A stretch of 64,000 nucleotides of DNA from DASXIF01 sp036498145 (GTDB taxonomy: Bacteria > Actinomycetota > Actinomycetes > Mycobacteriales > Jatrophihabitantaceae): NCBI GenBank assembly GCA_963708625.1, contig CAVPSV010000004.1:1798001-1862000 (forward strand), read 5' to 3'. The notes beneath the pieces were generated by a model. The model did not search any database. It saw only the letters and a program-made list of their open reading frames with translations, and was not told the DNA's origin. The position numbers and the translations under genes were made by a program. Shown here one piece after another: positions 44,928-52,622 of this stretch (its first letter is position 1; each line of letters opens with the position of its first letter).

Positions 44928-44966
44928 CGCGGCCGGTACGACGCCGTGGACGTCGTACCGGCCGCG
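44928..44966. terminator. 16-bp perfect hairpin downstream of the DUF6458-like gene
   Basis: CGCGGCCGGTACGACG (44928-44943) pairs without mismatch with 44951-44966 over a seven-base loop. It lies 25 bases past the stop of the minus-strand DUF6458-like gene and 21 bases before the next minus-strand gene. It probably ends the first transcript. Confidence 0.75.
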
Positions 44967-44990
44967 CCGGAATCAGTAGTGGAGCAGTGA

Positions 44991-45377
44991 TCAGTACGGG
45001 CCGACGGCAGGGTCGTTCGGCGTGTAGATGGTTTGCCGGCGGACGGGCGCCACGTACGGCTGGCCGACGGCGGGATCGACGACCTGGCCTACGGGCGCAC
45101 CGTAGACCGGCCCAACCGGCGGAGCCACAACCTGGCCGGCCGGCGCGGCGTAGACCGGTCCGGCAGCGGGCGCGTAGGCGGCGCCGCCCTGGGTCACGAT
45201 GTCCGTCCGGCGACGGGTCGACATCCAGATACCGGTGATGACGAGTCCAGCCGCGCCGACGATCATCAGAATGACGCCGGCATTGTTGATATTGAAGCCG
45301 TGACTGTTGTTCACGTTCACCGCGAAGGTCAACACCGCGCCCAATGCGATGAGGAACAAACTTGCGCCAATACGCAT
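44991..45377 (-). CDS. DUF6458-like small membrane protein with Pro/Val repeat tail
   Basis: 128 residues. MRIGASLFLIALGAVLTFAV forms helix 1, VNNSHGFNINNAGVILMIVG leads into helix 2, and a conserved STRRR follows. The tail is a low-complexity repeat of G-x-V-x-x-P-V-G-Q type (APAGQVVAPPVGPVYGAPVG), probably cytosolic. The function is unknown. ATG 45377 is preferred over GTG/ATG just upstream because the conserved M-R-I-G-x-S starts here and GGAG precedes it. Confidence 0.8.
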   Translation of the reverse strand: MRIGASLFLIALGAVLTFAVNVNNSHGFNINNAGVILMIVGAAGLVITGIWMSTRRRTDIVTQGGAAYAPAAGPVYAAPAGQVVAPPVGPVYGAPVGQVVDPAVGQPYVAPVRRQTIYTPNDPAVGPY

Positions 45378-45461
45378 GACCACTCACTCCTCGTTGGCAC
45401 CGCCGTGGTGCGCTTCCTGGCCGGGGTTATTCCCACCTGGCCACGTGTCGCAAACATCCGC

Positions 45462-46406
45462 TCACGGATGTGCCGGCGTGGGTGCGATCCGATCGGCTAG
45501 CTGCCGGGCGGCGAACAGGCCCGCGTCGATGAGGTTGTGCCCGTGCTGGCCCAACACCACGCCGATCAGTTCGGTGTTGACGCCGTTCACCGAACGGTAC
45601 GAGCCGAACATGAAGCAGCCGCCGGCGCCGTCGTCCGAACCGGTCTTCATGCCCACGAATCCGTCCTGCCCGAGCAGCGTGTCGGTGTTGGTGACGGTGC
45701 CGGCGACCGGAAGTCGATAACTCGGCGTCGACATCATCGCGGTGAGCGTGTCATTGGCTGCCGCATGCTGAGCAAGGGCGAGCTGGTCGGCAGCGGTCGA
45801 CACCGTGGTGGGGTCGAAGCCGCTGGGATCGGTGTAGGTGGTGTGCGTCATGCCGAGTGATTTCGCGGTGGCGTTCATGGTGGCGACGAACGCCTCGACC
45901 GAGCCCGAGACGAGCCGGGCCAGCATCACCGCGACATTGTTCGCGGACGGTAGCAGCAGCGCCATCAGTGCCTGGCGTTCGGTGAGCTGCTCGTCGGCAC
46001 GCACGGCCACCACGGATTCATCGCGGCTGGCCCGCTGTCGAGTGTCGGCGACGTCGGAATCTCGGACCACCAGCACTGGCCCGTCGGCGGCGCCGTCGAG
46101 CGGCAGGTGTTGCAACAGGACGAGCGCGGTCATCACCTTGGCAAGGCTTGCGATCGGCACCGGGTGCTGGTTCGGACTCGCGGCCGGCGACGCGTCACCG
46201 AGCTGATATGCGCCTTGGCCGGTCGTCGGCCAGCCATTGGTAGACAGGTATACGCGCCGGCTGTCGGCGTCGCTGATGCGAAGGACCACCACCACCGCGG
46301 TGGCAACCACGAGCAGCACGACCACGCCGACGAAGCCGATCATCAACCGGTGCTGTCGCCGGGTTACCAGCGTCGTCGAGCTGGGTTCGTCAAGGATTCG
46401 TGTCAT
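45462..46406 (-). CDS. D-alanyl-D-alanine carboxypeptidase family protein (N-terminally anchored)
   Basis: Intact, 314 residues. A membrane anchor (MIGFVGVVVLLVVATAVVVV) is followed by the catalytic domain with SxxK in VPIASLAKVMTAL, SxN in LLLPSANNVAVMLA and KTG in GFVGMKTGSDDGAGGCFMFG. It would trim peptidoglycan pentapeptides at the outer membrane face. It lies downstream of, and in the same direction as, the response-regulator/kinase pair with 38 bases between, so it may belong to their transcript. Confidence 0.88.
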   Translation of the reverse strand: MTRILDEPSSTTLVTRRQHRLMIGFVGVVVLLVVATAVVVVLRISDADSRRVYLSTNGWPTTGQGAYQLGDASPAASPNQHPVPIASLAKVMTALVLLQHLPLDGAADGPVLVVRDSDVADTRQRASRDESVVAVRADEQLTERQALMALLLPSANNVAVMLARLVSGSVEAFVATMNATAKSLGMTHTTYTDPSGFDPTTVSTAADQLALAQHAAANDTLTAMMSTPSYRLPVAGTVTNTDTLLGQDGFVGMKTGSDDGAGGCFMFGSYRSVNGVNTELIGVVLGQHGHNLIDAGLFAARQLADRIAPTPAHP

Positions 46407-46444
46407 GGCAGCTGACGATGCGACAGCGGCGCTATCGGCAGCGT

Positions 46445-47563
46445 TCAGGTGATCCTTATGACGTCCTTATCTGGGCGCAGCTGCACCGTGACCGTCAACC
46501 CGCCGCCGGGATTTGCGCGCGCCTCGATCGCGGCGCCGTGTGCGGTAGCGATCGAGCGCGCGATGGTGAGGCCGAGGCCGACACCGCCGCCGTGCTCGAG
46601 CCGCTCGCCGCTACCCCGGCGGAACGGTTCGAAGAGCCGTGCCGTCTGCTCGGGTGCGATCTGGACTCCGGTGTTCACCACGGTGAATGCGCCGTCTCGC
46701 GTGACCGATACGCGCACCGTCCCACCCCGGTGGTTGTACTTGATCGCGTTGGACAGCAGGTTGGCCGCAAGTCGCTCCAGCAGCGGTCCCTCGCCGATCA
46801 CTGTCACCGGATCGAGCGCGGTTTCGATCTCGACCTCGCCTTCCTTCGCACCGCTGCGCACGGACTCGACGGTCTCGCGCACGATCTGGTCCAGCCGAAG
46901 TGGGGCGTTCGCCATCAGCCCGCCGTCGGTCTCGGCCAGGGTCAACAGCCCGTCGATGAGCTGCTCGTTGCGCTCGTTGGTCGCGAGCAGCTGGCGCGAG
47001 AGCAGTTCCAACTGTTCCGGCGTTAGTGCGGAGGTGAGGCTAACCTCGATCAGCGCACGCTGAGTGGCCAGCGGCGTGCGCAGCTCGTGCGAAGCGTTCG
47101 AGGCGAAGCGGCGCTGCGCCTCATAGCCTTCCGCCAGGCGGTCGAGCACACCGTCGATTTCGTCGGACAGCCGGCGAGTCTCGTCGCGAGGGCCGGCCGC
47201 GCGCACCCGCAGGCCGAGACTGGTCGGGCCAAACCGGCTGACGGTGTCGGCGATCTGCCGCATCGGCCAGGTGACCCACCGTGCGAGGCCGTAAGCGACC
47301 GCCACCACCACGGCGGTCAGTACCACCAGCTCCAGCCACGCGTAGCCGACCTGCATGGGCGCGCCCCGCGAGTTCAGCCCGTCGCCGCAGCCGTTGAACC
47401 GGTCGAGTGAATTCAGCGTGCCGTGGCTGCATTTGACGAGGTGGAAACGGGCTTCTCGGGCCAGGTTGATGACTAGGTGGGCCGCTACGAACACGTACAG
47501 GTAACCGAGCGGAACGCTGATCATGACCGCAACGAACGCGCGCCGGCGTGGGGTCAGCAGCAC
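46445..47563 (-). CDS. membrane sensor histidine kinase (HAMP, HisKA, HATPase)
   Basis: 372 residues. Two membrane helices (VMISVPLGYLYVFVAAHLVI and LVVLTAVVVAVAYGLARW) bracket a short external loop with two Cys (HLVKCSHGTLNSL, NGCGDGL), a possible disulfide sensor. HAMP follows, then H-box FASNASHELRTPLATQ, N-box LAANLLSNAIKYNHRGG and the G-box GVGLGLTIARSIATAHG. GTG 47563 lies two bases past the response regulator's TGA, so the pair is co-translated. The signal is probably an envelope stress. Confidence 0.9.
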   Translation of the reverse strand: MLLTPRRRAFVAVMISVPLGYLYVFVAAHLVINLAREARFHLVKCSHGTLNSLDRFNGCGDGLNSRGAPMQVGYAWLELVVLTAVVVAVAYGLARWVTWPMRQIADTVSRFGPTSLGLRVRAAGPRDETRRLSDEIDGVLDRLAEGYEAQRRFASNASHELRTPLATQRALIEVSLTSALTPEQLELLSRQLLATNERNEQLIDGLLTLAETDGGLMANAPLRLDQIVRETVESVRSGAKEGEVEIETALDPVTVIGEGPLLERLAANLLSNAIKYNHRGGTVRVSVTRDGAFTVVNTGVQIAPEQTARLFEPFRRGSGERLEHGGGVGLGLTIARSIATAHGAAIEARANPGGGLTVTVQLRPDKDVIRIT

Positions 47564-47565
47564 GG

Positions 47566-48225
47566 TCAGTCGCCGAACCGGTAACCGACCCGGGGCACGG
47601 TATGCACGATCGCCGGGCTGCCGAGCTTGCGGCGCAGCGTCATCACCGCGACGCGGACCGCATTGGTGAAGGGGTCGGCGTGTTCGTCCCACGCCTTCTC
47701 GAGCAGCTCCTCCGAACTCACCACCTGACCCGCTGAGTGCATGAGGACGGACAGGACGGCGAACTCCTTCGGTGTCAGATCGAGCAGCTCGCCATCGCGA
47801 AACGCACGGTGCCGCGGGATGTCGAGGACCACACCGAACTGGTCGAGCACCGGCGCCGAGCTGAGCGGTGGTCGCCGGGCGAGGGCATGGATGCGGGCCA
47901 CCAGCTCGGCGAACGCGAACGGCTTGGTCAGGTAGTCGTCCGCGCCGAGACCGAGGCCGTCCACCCGATCGCGGATGCCGCCGGCCGCGGTGAGGATCAG
48001 GATTCGGGTGCCGACATCCGTCTTGACCATCCATCGGCACACTGCGTCGCCGGTGGCCTTGGGCATGTCGCGATCGAGCACCGCCACGTCATAGCGGTTG
48101 ACGCTGAGCCGCTCCATGGCCACTTCGCCGTCGTAGCAGACGTCGACGGCGATGGCGAGCTTGCGCAGGCCTTCGGCGATCGTGTCCACGAGCAGCCGCT
48201 CGTCGTCGGCAACTAGGACACGCAA
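47566..48225 (-). CDS. OmpR-family response regulator
   Basis: 219 residues. Receiver: MRVLVADDERLLVDTIAEGL with the acidic pocket, phospho-acceptor Asp near residue 51 in VAVLDRDMPKATGD, and Lys in LTKPFAFAELVARIHAL. The winged-helix output domain follows (LLDLTPKEFAVLSVLMHSAG, FTNAVRVAVMTLRRKLG, VPRVGYRFG). The TTG start at 48225 is about 10 bases after a GGGAG element. A direct repeat typical of OmpR-type binding lies 50 bases upstream. Confidence 0.92.
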   Translation of the reverse strand: MRVLVADDERLLVDTIAEGLRKLAIAVDVCYDGEVAMERLSVNRYDVAVLDRDMPKATGDAVCRWMVKTDVGTRILILTAAGGIRDRVDGLGLGADDYLTKPFAFAELVARIHALARRPPLSSAPVLDQFGVVLDIPRHRAFRDGELLDLTPKEFAVLSVLMHSAGQVVSSEELLEKAWDEHADPFTNAVRVAVMTLRRKLGSPAIVHTVPRVGYRFGD

Positions 48226-48274
48226 GGCTCACTGCTCCCGGGCGAGACGTTGGCGTCGATCATCGCGTGACCAC

Positions 48275-48292
48275 CATAAGGGCTACATAAGG
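48275..48292. promoter_or_regulatory. OmpR-type direct repeat CATAAGG-N4-CATAAGG
   Basis: Two identical heptamers start at 48275 and 48286, an 11-base period that places both on one DNA face. They lie 50 bases upstream of the response regulator and 115 bases upstream of the divergent DUF4232 lipoprotein. The simplest reading is the regulator's own binding site, controlling both directions. Confidence 0.6.
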
Positions 48293-48406
48293 AACGCCTC
48301 AGTTCCGGCCGGATGCAGCTGGACGAGGACGGTATTTTCGCGGTCACGCCCGATCTCCTGCACGATGACTCAAACGAAGTCGTCCGGACCTGAGGAAGAG
48401 AGAGCG

Positions 48407-49066
48407 ATGATGCGTCGCGGTGCACAACTGACGGTGTCAGTACTCGTTGCCGGCGCTGCGCTCGCCGGATGCTCGAGCACCACCTCCGGGTCCGGCACGC
48501 ACAGCTCATCGACAACGCCGAACACCGCCTCGTCCTCCGTCTCCACCCTGCCCAGCAGCGGCTCAGTCCCGTCCACGGCCGCATCGAGCAGCGCCACCAG
48601 CGCAGCGACCGCAACCCAGGCATCGACGCCGCAGTGCACCAGCGACATCCGGGTCATTCCCGGCACCTCGCAGGGCGCAGCCGGGCACATCGCGCTGGTG
48701 CTTGTGTTCAACAACGTTTCGCCCACCACGACATGCGAGATCATCGGCTACCCCGGCGTTGACCTGGTCACCACCAGCGGTGCCACGGTTGCCCATCTGA
48801 CGAGGACGTTGCGTGGCATGGCCGGCGGCGAACCCGCGGGCGTGACGGCACCCCGGGCCGTCGTGCTGGCACCGGGCGCGTCCGCGTCCGCACTCGCGGA
48901 GGCGAGTGACGTACCCCAGGGCGGGATCACGAACTGCGGCGAGTACGACCTGCTCATCACGGTGCCCAACCAGTTCGTCTCCGTCGGCGGCGGGACGGCG
49001 ATGCTGCCCCGGTGCGAGGCGCAGATCCACCCGGTGGTGCCGGGCACCACCGGCGGCCTGGGCTAG
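48407..49066 (+). CDS. DUF4232 domain lipoprotein
   Basis: 219 residues. The signal peptide ends in lipobox VAGAALAGC, a long Ser/Thr-rich linker follows (about residues 25-80), then the DUF4232 beta domain: QGAAGHIALVLVFNNVSPTT, CEIIGYPGVDLVTTSGATVA, and NCGEYDLLITVPNQFVSVG with paired Cys. It is extracytoplasmic and membrane-anchored, and its role is unknown. GAGGAAGAG precedes ATG 48407. It is divergent from the two-component system and shares its operator region. Confidence 0.85.
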   Translation: MMRRGAQLTVSVLVAGAALAGCSSTTSGSGTHSSSTTPNTASSSVSTLPSSGSVPSTAASSSATSAATATQASTPQCTSDIRVIPGTSQGAAGHIALVLVFNNVSPTTTCEIIGYPGVDLVTTSGATVAHLTRTLRGMAGGEPAGVTAPRAVVLAPGASASALAEASDVPQGGITNCGEYDLLITVPNQFVSVGGGTAMLPRCEAQIHPVVPGTTGGLG

Positions 49067-49137
49067 TCGCCGTCGCTGCCTACGGGTGGGTAACTTGCTG
49101 ACCGGGGCGATGGGTGCGGGCGGCCTACTGTGAGGGC

Positions 49138-50100
49138 ATGGCATCCCCATCGACCGAAGCCGAAACAGACGAGCTGCAGGCCGATCCCAAGCTGATTGCG
49201 CGCGTGATGGTCGAGCTGGAGCCCGTCGTCGCGCAGAACCTGGACCGGCACCTGTCCTTGGCCAAGGAATGGCATCCGCATGACTACGTGCCGTGGAGCC
49301 GAGGTCGCGACTTCGCGTTCCTAGGCGGCGAGGATTGGCGTCCGGAGGATTCGCCGCTGGACCCCGTCGCGCAGACGTCGATGATCGTCAATCTGCTTAC
49401 CGAGGACAACCTGCCCTCCTATCACTACGAGATCGCGGCGCGCTTCAGCCGGGACGGGGCATGGGGCCAGTGGGTGGGCCGGTGGACGGCCGAAGAGGGC
49501 CGGCACGCGATCGCGATGCGCGACTACCTGGTGGTCACCCGAGGCGTGGACCCGGTGGCGCTGGAGCGTATGCGGATGGAGCACATGCAGGCCGGCTACA
49601 ACTCGGGAAACAAGCAGATCCTTCAGGTACTGGCCTACGTATCGTTCCAGGAACTGGCCACTCGCGTCTCGCACCGCAACACCGGCCGGGCGACCGGGTG
49701 CCCGCTCGCCGAGCAGATGATGGCGCGGATCAGCACTGACGAGAACCTGCACATGGTCTTCTATCGCAACCTGATGGCGGCCGCCTTCGACATCGCGCCG
49801 GATGAAGCAATGTGCGCGGTGCGCGACGAAGTGATCGGTTTCGCGATGCCCGGACAGGGCATGCGCAACTTCCTGCGGAATTCGGTCACCATCGCGAAGG
49901 CCGGCATCTACGACCAGCGCCTCCATCACGACGAGGTGGTCATGCCGGTGCTCAAGTTCTGGCGGGTGTTCGAACGTACGGATGTGGGCGCGACGGGCGA
50001 GCAGGCTCGGACCGAGCTGGCCGAGTTCGTGCGCGGCCTGGACGTCAGCGCGACTCGGTTCGAAGAACAACGCGCCCGGTCGCTGGCCCGCCGCGGCTGA
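49138..50100 (+). CDS. acyl-[acyl-carrier-protein] desaturase (DesA-type)
   Basis: Intact, 320 residues, soluble di-iron desaturase. Iron ligands are visible: Glu in NLLTEDNLPSYHYEI, E-E-x-x-H in TAEEGRHAIAMRDYLV, Glu in VSFQELATRVSHRN and D-E-N-L-H in RISTDENLHMVFYRNL. Actinobacterial DesA proteins introduce double bases in acyl-ACP chains for membrane or mycolic-type lipids. ATG 49138 is 9 bases after TACTGT, a -10-like element, so the mRNA may be leaderless. Confidence 0.92.
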   Translation: MASPSTEAETDELQADPKLIARVMVELEPVVAQNLDRHLSLAKEWHPHDYVPWSRGRDFAFLGGEDWRPEDSPLDPVAQTSMIVNLLTEDNLPSYHYEIAARFSRDGAWGQWVGRWTAEEGRHAIAMRDYLVVTRGVDPVALERMRMEHMQAGYNSGNKQILQVLAYVSFQELATRVSHRNTGRATGCPLAEQMMARISTDENLHMVFYRNLMAAAFDIAPDEAMCAVRDEVIGFAMPGQGMRNFLRNSVTIAKAGIYDQRLHHDEVVMPVLKFWRVFERTDVGATGEQARTELAEFVRGLDVSATRFEEQRARSLARRG

Positions 50101-50279
50101 ACCACCTCACCCCACCACGTGCCAAGTCACGTGCAGCCCCGACTTCGCGCCCGTGACGTCAGCTGTGTCGAGATGCCGCTGACCAGTATTGAATTACGGC
50201 GAGGGGCGCGGCGGCGATGAGTTCGGGGCGTCATGACCGTCAGAACGGGTAACAGCCAAGCTCACGAGGAGGCGGCCCG

Positions 50280-50753
50280 ATGGCCGACGACAGTGTCAGC
50301 GCGACCAGGGTTATCGATGCGCCGGCGGAGGCTATCTTCGCCGTCCTTGCCGATCCGACGAGCCACGCGGCGATCGACGGCACGGGCTGGGTGCGGGAAG
50401 CCCCCGACAGCTCGCGAGTGACCGCGGCCGGGCAGGTTTTCCGGATGCACATGTACCACCCGAATCACCCGACGCGTGATTACGAGATGCACAACATGGT
50501 CCTGGCGTTCGACGCACCGAATGCGATCTCATGGAAGCCGGGCTACAACGCCGGCGACGGCGCGCTGGGCTTCGGCGAGTGGATCTGGCGCTACGACCTC
50601 ACGCCGGCCGGCCCGTCGAGCACCACCGTCACGCTGTCCTACGACTGGTCGGCAGTCTCGGAATCCACCCGCGCGCGCATCGGTTTCCCGCCGTTCCCGC
50701 CTGATCACCTGAGCAACTCGCTGACCCACCTCGCCGAACTCGTTACCTCCTGA
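50280..50753 (+). CDS. SRPBCC (START-like) family protein
   Basis: 157 residues. SATRVIDAPAEAIFAVLADP is the classic N-terminal strand of polyketide-cyclase/START-like proteins, followed by TSHAAIDGTGWVREA, GQVFRMHMYHPNHPTRDYEM and VTLSYDWSAVSES. It would bind a hydrophobic ligand; the ligand is unknown. GAGGAGG precedes ATG 50280. The 179 bases upstream contain two CACGTG hexamers but no recognised promoter. Confidence 0.85.
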   Translation: MADDSVSATRVIDAPAEAIFAVLADPTSHAAIDGTGWVREAPDSSRVTAAGQVFRMHMYHPNHPTRDYEMHNMVLAFDAPNAISWKPGYNAGDGALGFGEWIWRYDLTPAGPSSTTVTLSYDWSAVSESTRARIGFPPFPPDHLSNSLTHLAELVTS

Positions 50754-50817
50754 CCAGCAGGCGGCTCCGGCGCGCTCGGCGATGCTGTCCGCCCTGCGCG
50801 ACACATCCCGGTAGCGC

Positions 50818-52017
50818 CTAGGCGGGAACCTTCGCGGCGATCCACGTCATCGAGACGTTGAACGTCTGCTGGCTGCTGCGGAACGCGTCGAGGTCGTGAC
50901 CGGCGCCCGGCACGATGTAGGCGTCCAACGAGGGCAGATTCGGGCCGTACCACGGACGCTCGCTCTTGATCAGCGCCGCCGCGCTCCCGCACGGGGCACC
51001 GAGGTCGAGCAGTGTCTGATGGCAGAAGAGCCCATCCTTGCTGCCGTCGACGATGAGCACCGGAACGCGGATGTTGAGCTTCGTGCGGAAGATGATCGGG
51101 TAGTTGGCGAGTCTCGAACTGCGTGACCGTGCCCTTGGTCGCCGCATCGGTCGCGATGATGCGCGGGTCGACGTCGGTGCCGGGCGCATAGAACAGCCGC
51201 CGCTGCGCGCCGGGCAATGGCGTCGCATAGCCGGGGTCGAGCAGCGTGCCCTTGAACTGCGGGTCGAGCACGCGCGGGATACACGCCACTCTCGACGTTG
51301 AGCGGGTGCGACAACTCGCGCACGTTGTGCGAAACGCCGGTGAGCAGCAGCGCATCGACATCGTTGAACCGGGACGACTCGATGAAGCCGATCATGCTGC
51401 CGTAGGAGTGCCCGACGAGGACGACGTTGCCGAACGCGAGGTGGGCGCCGCCCGGAGCTGGCACCGTGCCGGCCCGCAGCGCTTGGACGACGTCGTGCAC
51501 GGCTTGGGCGTTGGAGTCGATGTCGACGAACGCGCTGAGCGGATGGCTGCTCTGCCCGCTCGCCGATGCGGTCGATTGCTGCGGTCGCATAGCCCGCTTG
51601 CGCCGCCGCGTACTCCCACGAGTAGCGGTTGCCCTGCGGGTCCGCAGGATCGGCAATGTTCCAATAGCGGTGGTCGTAGGTGATGCCGTGGACCAGCAGT
51701 TGCACGGTCTGGGGCACCGGTCGGCCCGACGGGATGCAGAGCTTGACGAAGATGTACTGCTTGCCGAGTGGCAGGCCGAGGTTCGTGCCGGGAGCGACGA
51801 CAATGCCCGGCTTCAGCTCGACTGGTATCCGGCTGTTCGTGCAGATTCGGCCGTTGTCCGGAGCGACGGACGAGGCGACGGTCACCGGGTCGGAGGCCGG
51901 GCCGGCCGATAGCCGAGCCGGGTGCCGCGGTAACCGAGCCAGCACGGCGGCCAGCACCGCGAGAGCAGTGGCGGCCGCGCTGAACGTAACTGGGTTCGTG
52001 CCGCGCATCGACCTCAT
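50818..52017 (-). CDS. secreted alpha/beta hydrolase (lipase-like; frameshifted)
   Basis: About 399 residues reconstructed over three frames. A hydrophobic signal (FSAAATALAVLAAVLARL) precedes VPQTVQLLVHGITYDHRYWN (oxyanion strand). The nucleophile elbow is VVLVGHSYGSMIGFIESSRF in a second frame. LLDPGYATPLPGAQRRLFYA is in a third frame. The original frame returns with NIRVPVLIVDGSKDGLFCHQ (acid) and VPGAGHDLDAF (catalytic His). Breaks are near 51555, 51290 and 51110. It resembles secreted actinobacterial esterases; the substrate is unknown. Confidence 0.82.
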   Translation of the reverse strand: MRSMRGTNPVTFSAAATALAVLAAVLARLPRHPARLSAGPASDPVTVASSVAPDNGRICTNSRIPVELKPGIVVAPGTNLGLPLGKQYIFVKLCIPSGRPVPQTVQLLVHGITYDHRYWNIADPADPQGNRYSWEYAAAQAGYATAAIDRIGERAEQPSAQRVRRHRLQRPSRARRRPSAAGRHGASSGRRPPRVRQRRPRRALLRQHDRLHRVVPVQRCRCAAAHRRFAQRARVVAPAQRREWRVSRACSTRSSRARCSTPAMRRHCPARSGGCSMRPAPTSTRASSRPMRRPRARSRSSRLANYPIIFRTKLNIRVPVLIVDGSKDGLFCHQTLLDLGAPCGSAAALIKSERPWYGPNLPSLDAYIVPGAGHDLDAFRSSQQTFNVSMTWIAAKVPA

Positions 52018-52094
52018 GCGTCCTCCGATCGACGAGGATCTACGGATCGCACCCCCGTGCCGGACTATAAGTCCTGACCGGACCAGATGGTTGC

Positions 52095-52532
52095 TCAGTC
52101 GTCGATGGCGCTGCTGCCATCCCGACCTTGGGCGGCGGCGACGGCAGCACGCATGCCGGTCAACGCCTCGTGCGAATGACCGACCCAGTCGCGCACTTCG
52201 CCGACAACCCGAATGGGCTCACGGCTGCGGAACGACTGTGTCGGATTGCCGGGGAATTTCTTGTCGGTCACGTTCGGATCGTCCTCGAAACCGCCGGTCG
52301 GCTCGACGATGTAGATCCGCCCACTGCCGTCGCCGGCGGCCAGTTCGGCACCCCACGTCGCGGCGTCGAGCGTCGCGGTGAAGTAGATGTAGTTCATGAC
52401 GCGCCCGCGTTCGAAATTCGACTCCCGGCCCGCCACCAGCAGCTCGCCGATCGCCAGGTCGGCCTTCGTGCCATGGAGGTACACGCCGGGCTGATACACC
52501 TCGAAGGGCACCGGCGCCTTCGTCGTCGTCAT
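52095..52532 (-). CDS. arr: NAD+-rifampin ADP-ribosyltransferase
   Basis: 145 residues. FEVYQPGVYLHGTKADLAIG includes the conserved catalytic-site His near residue 20. RGRVMNYIYFTATLDAATWG, GRIYIVEPTGGFEDDPNVTD and KKFPGNPTQSFRSREPIRVV are near-identical in pattern to Mycobacterium smegmatis Arr. The enzyme ADP-ribosylates the C23 hydroxyl of rifamycins and inactivates them. ATG 52532 is chosen; longer frames add unlike sequence. It is divergent from an MFS exporter with 90 bases between, suggesting a small drug-resistance locus. Confidence 0.93.
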   Translation of the reverse strand: MTTTKAPVPFEVYQPGVYLHGTKADLAIGELLVAGRESNFERGRVMNYIYFTATLDAATWGAELAAGDGSGRIYIVEPTGGFEDDPNVTDKKFPGNPTQSFRSREPIRVVGEVRDWVGHSHEALTGMRAAVAAAQGRDGSSAIDD

Positions 52533-52622
52533 ACGCCCGAGGCTAGCCGTGACCGAGCACGTACCCGCCATGGGTCCGCGGCCCTTTGATCTTGTGGGAC
52601 ACGACCGCTCTAGGCTCGAGCG

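Noticed and set aside
50116..50133. Two CACGTG hexamers six bases apart upstream of the SRPBCC gene
   Set aside because: Short palindromes are frequent at this GC content, and no promoter or regulator links to them; kept only as a note.
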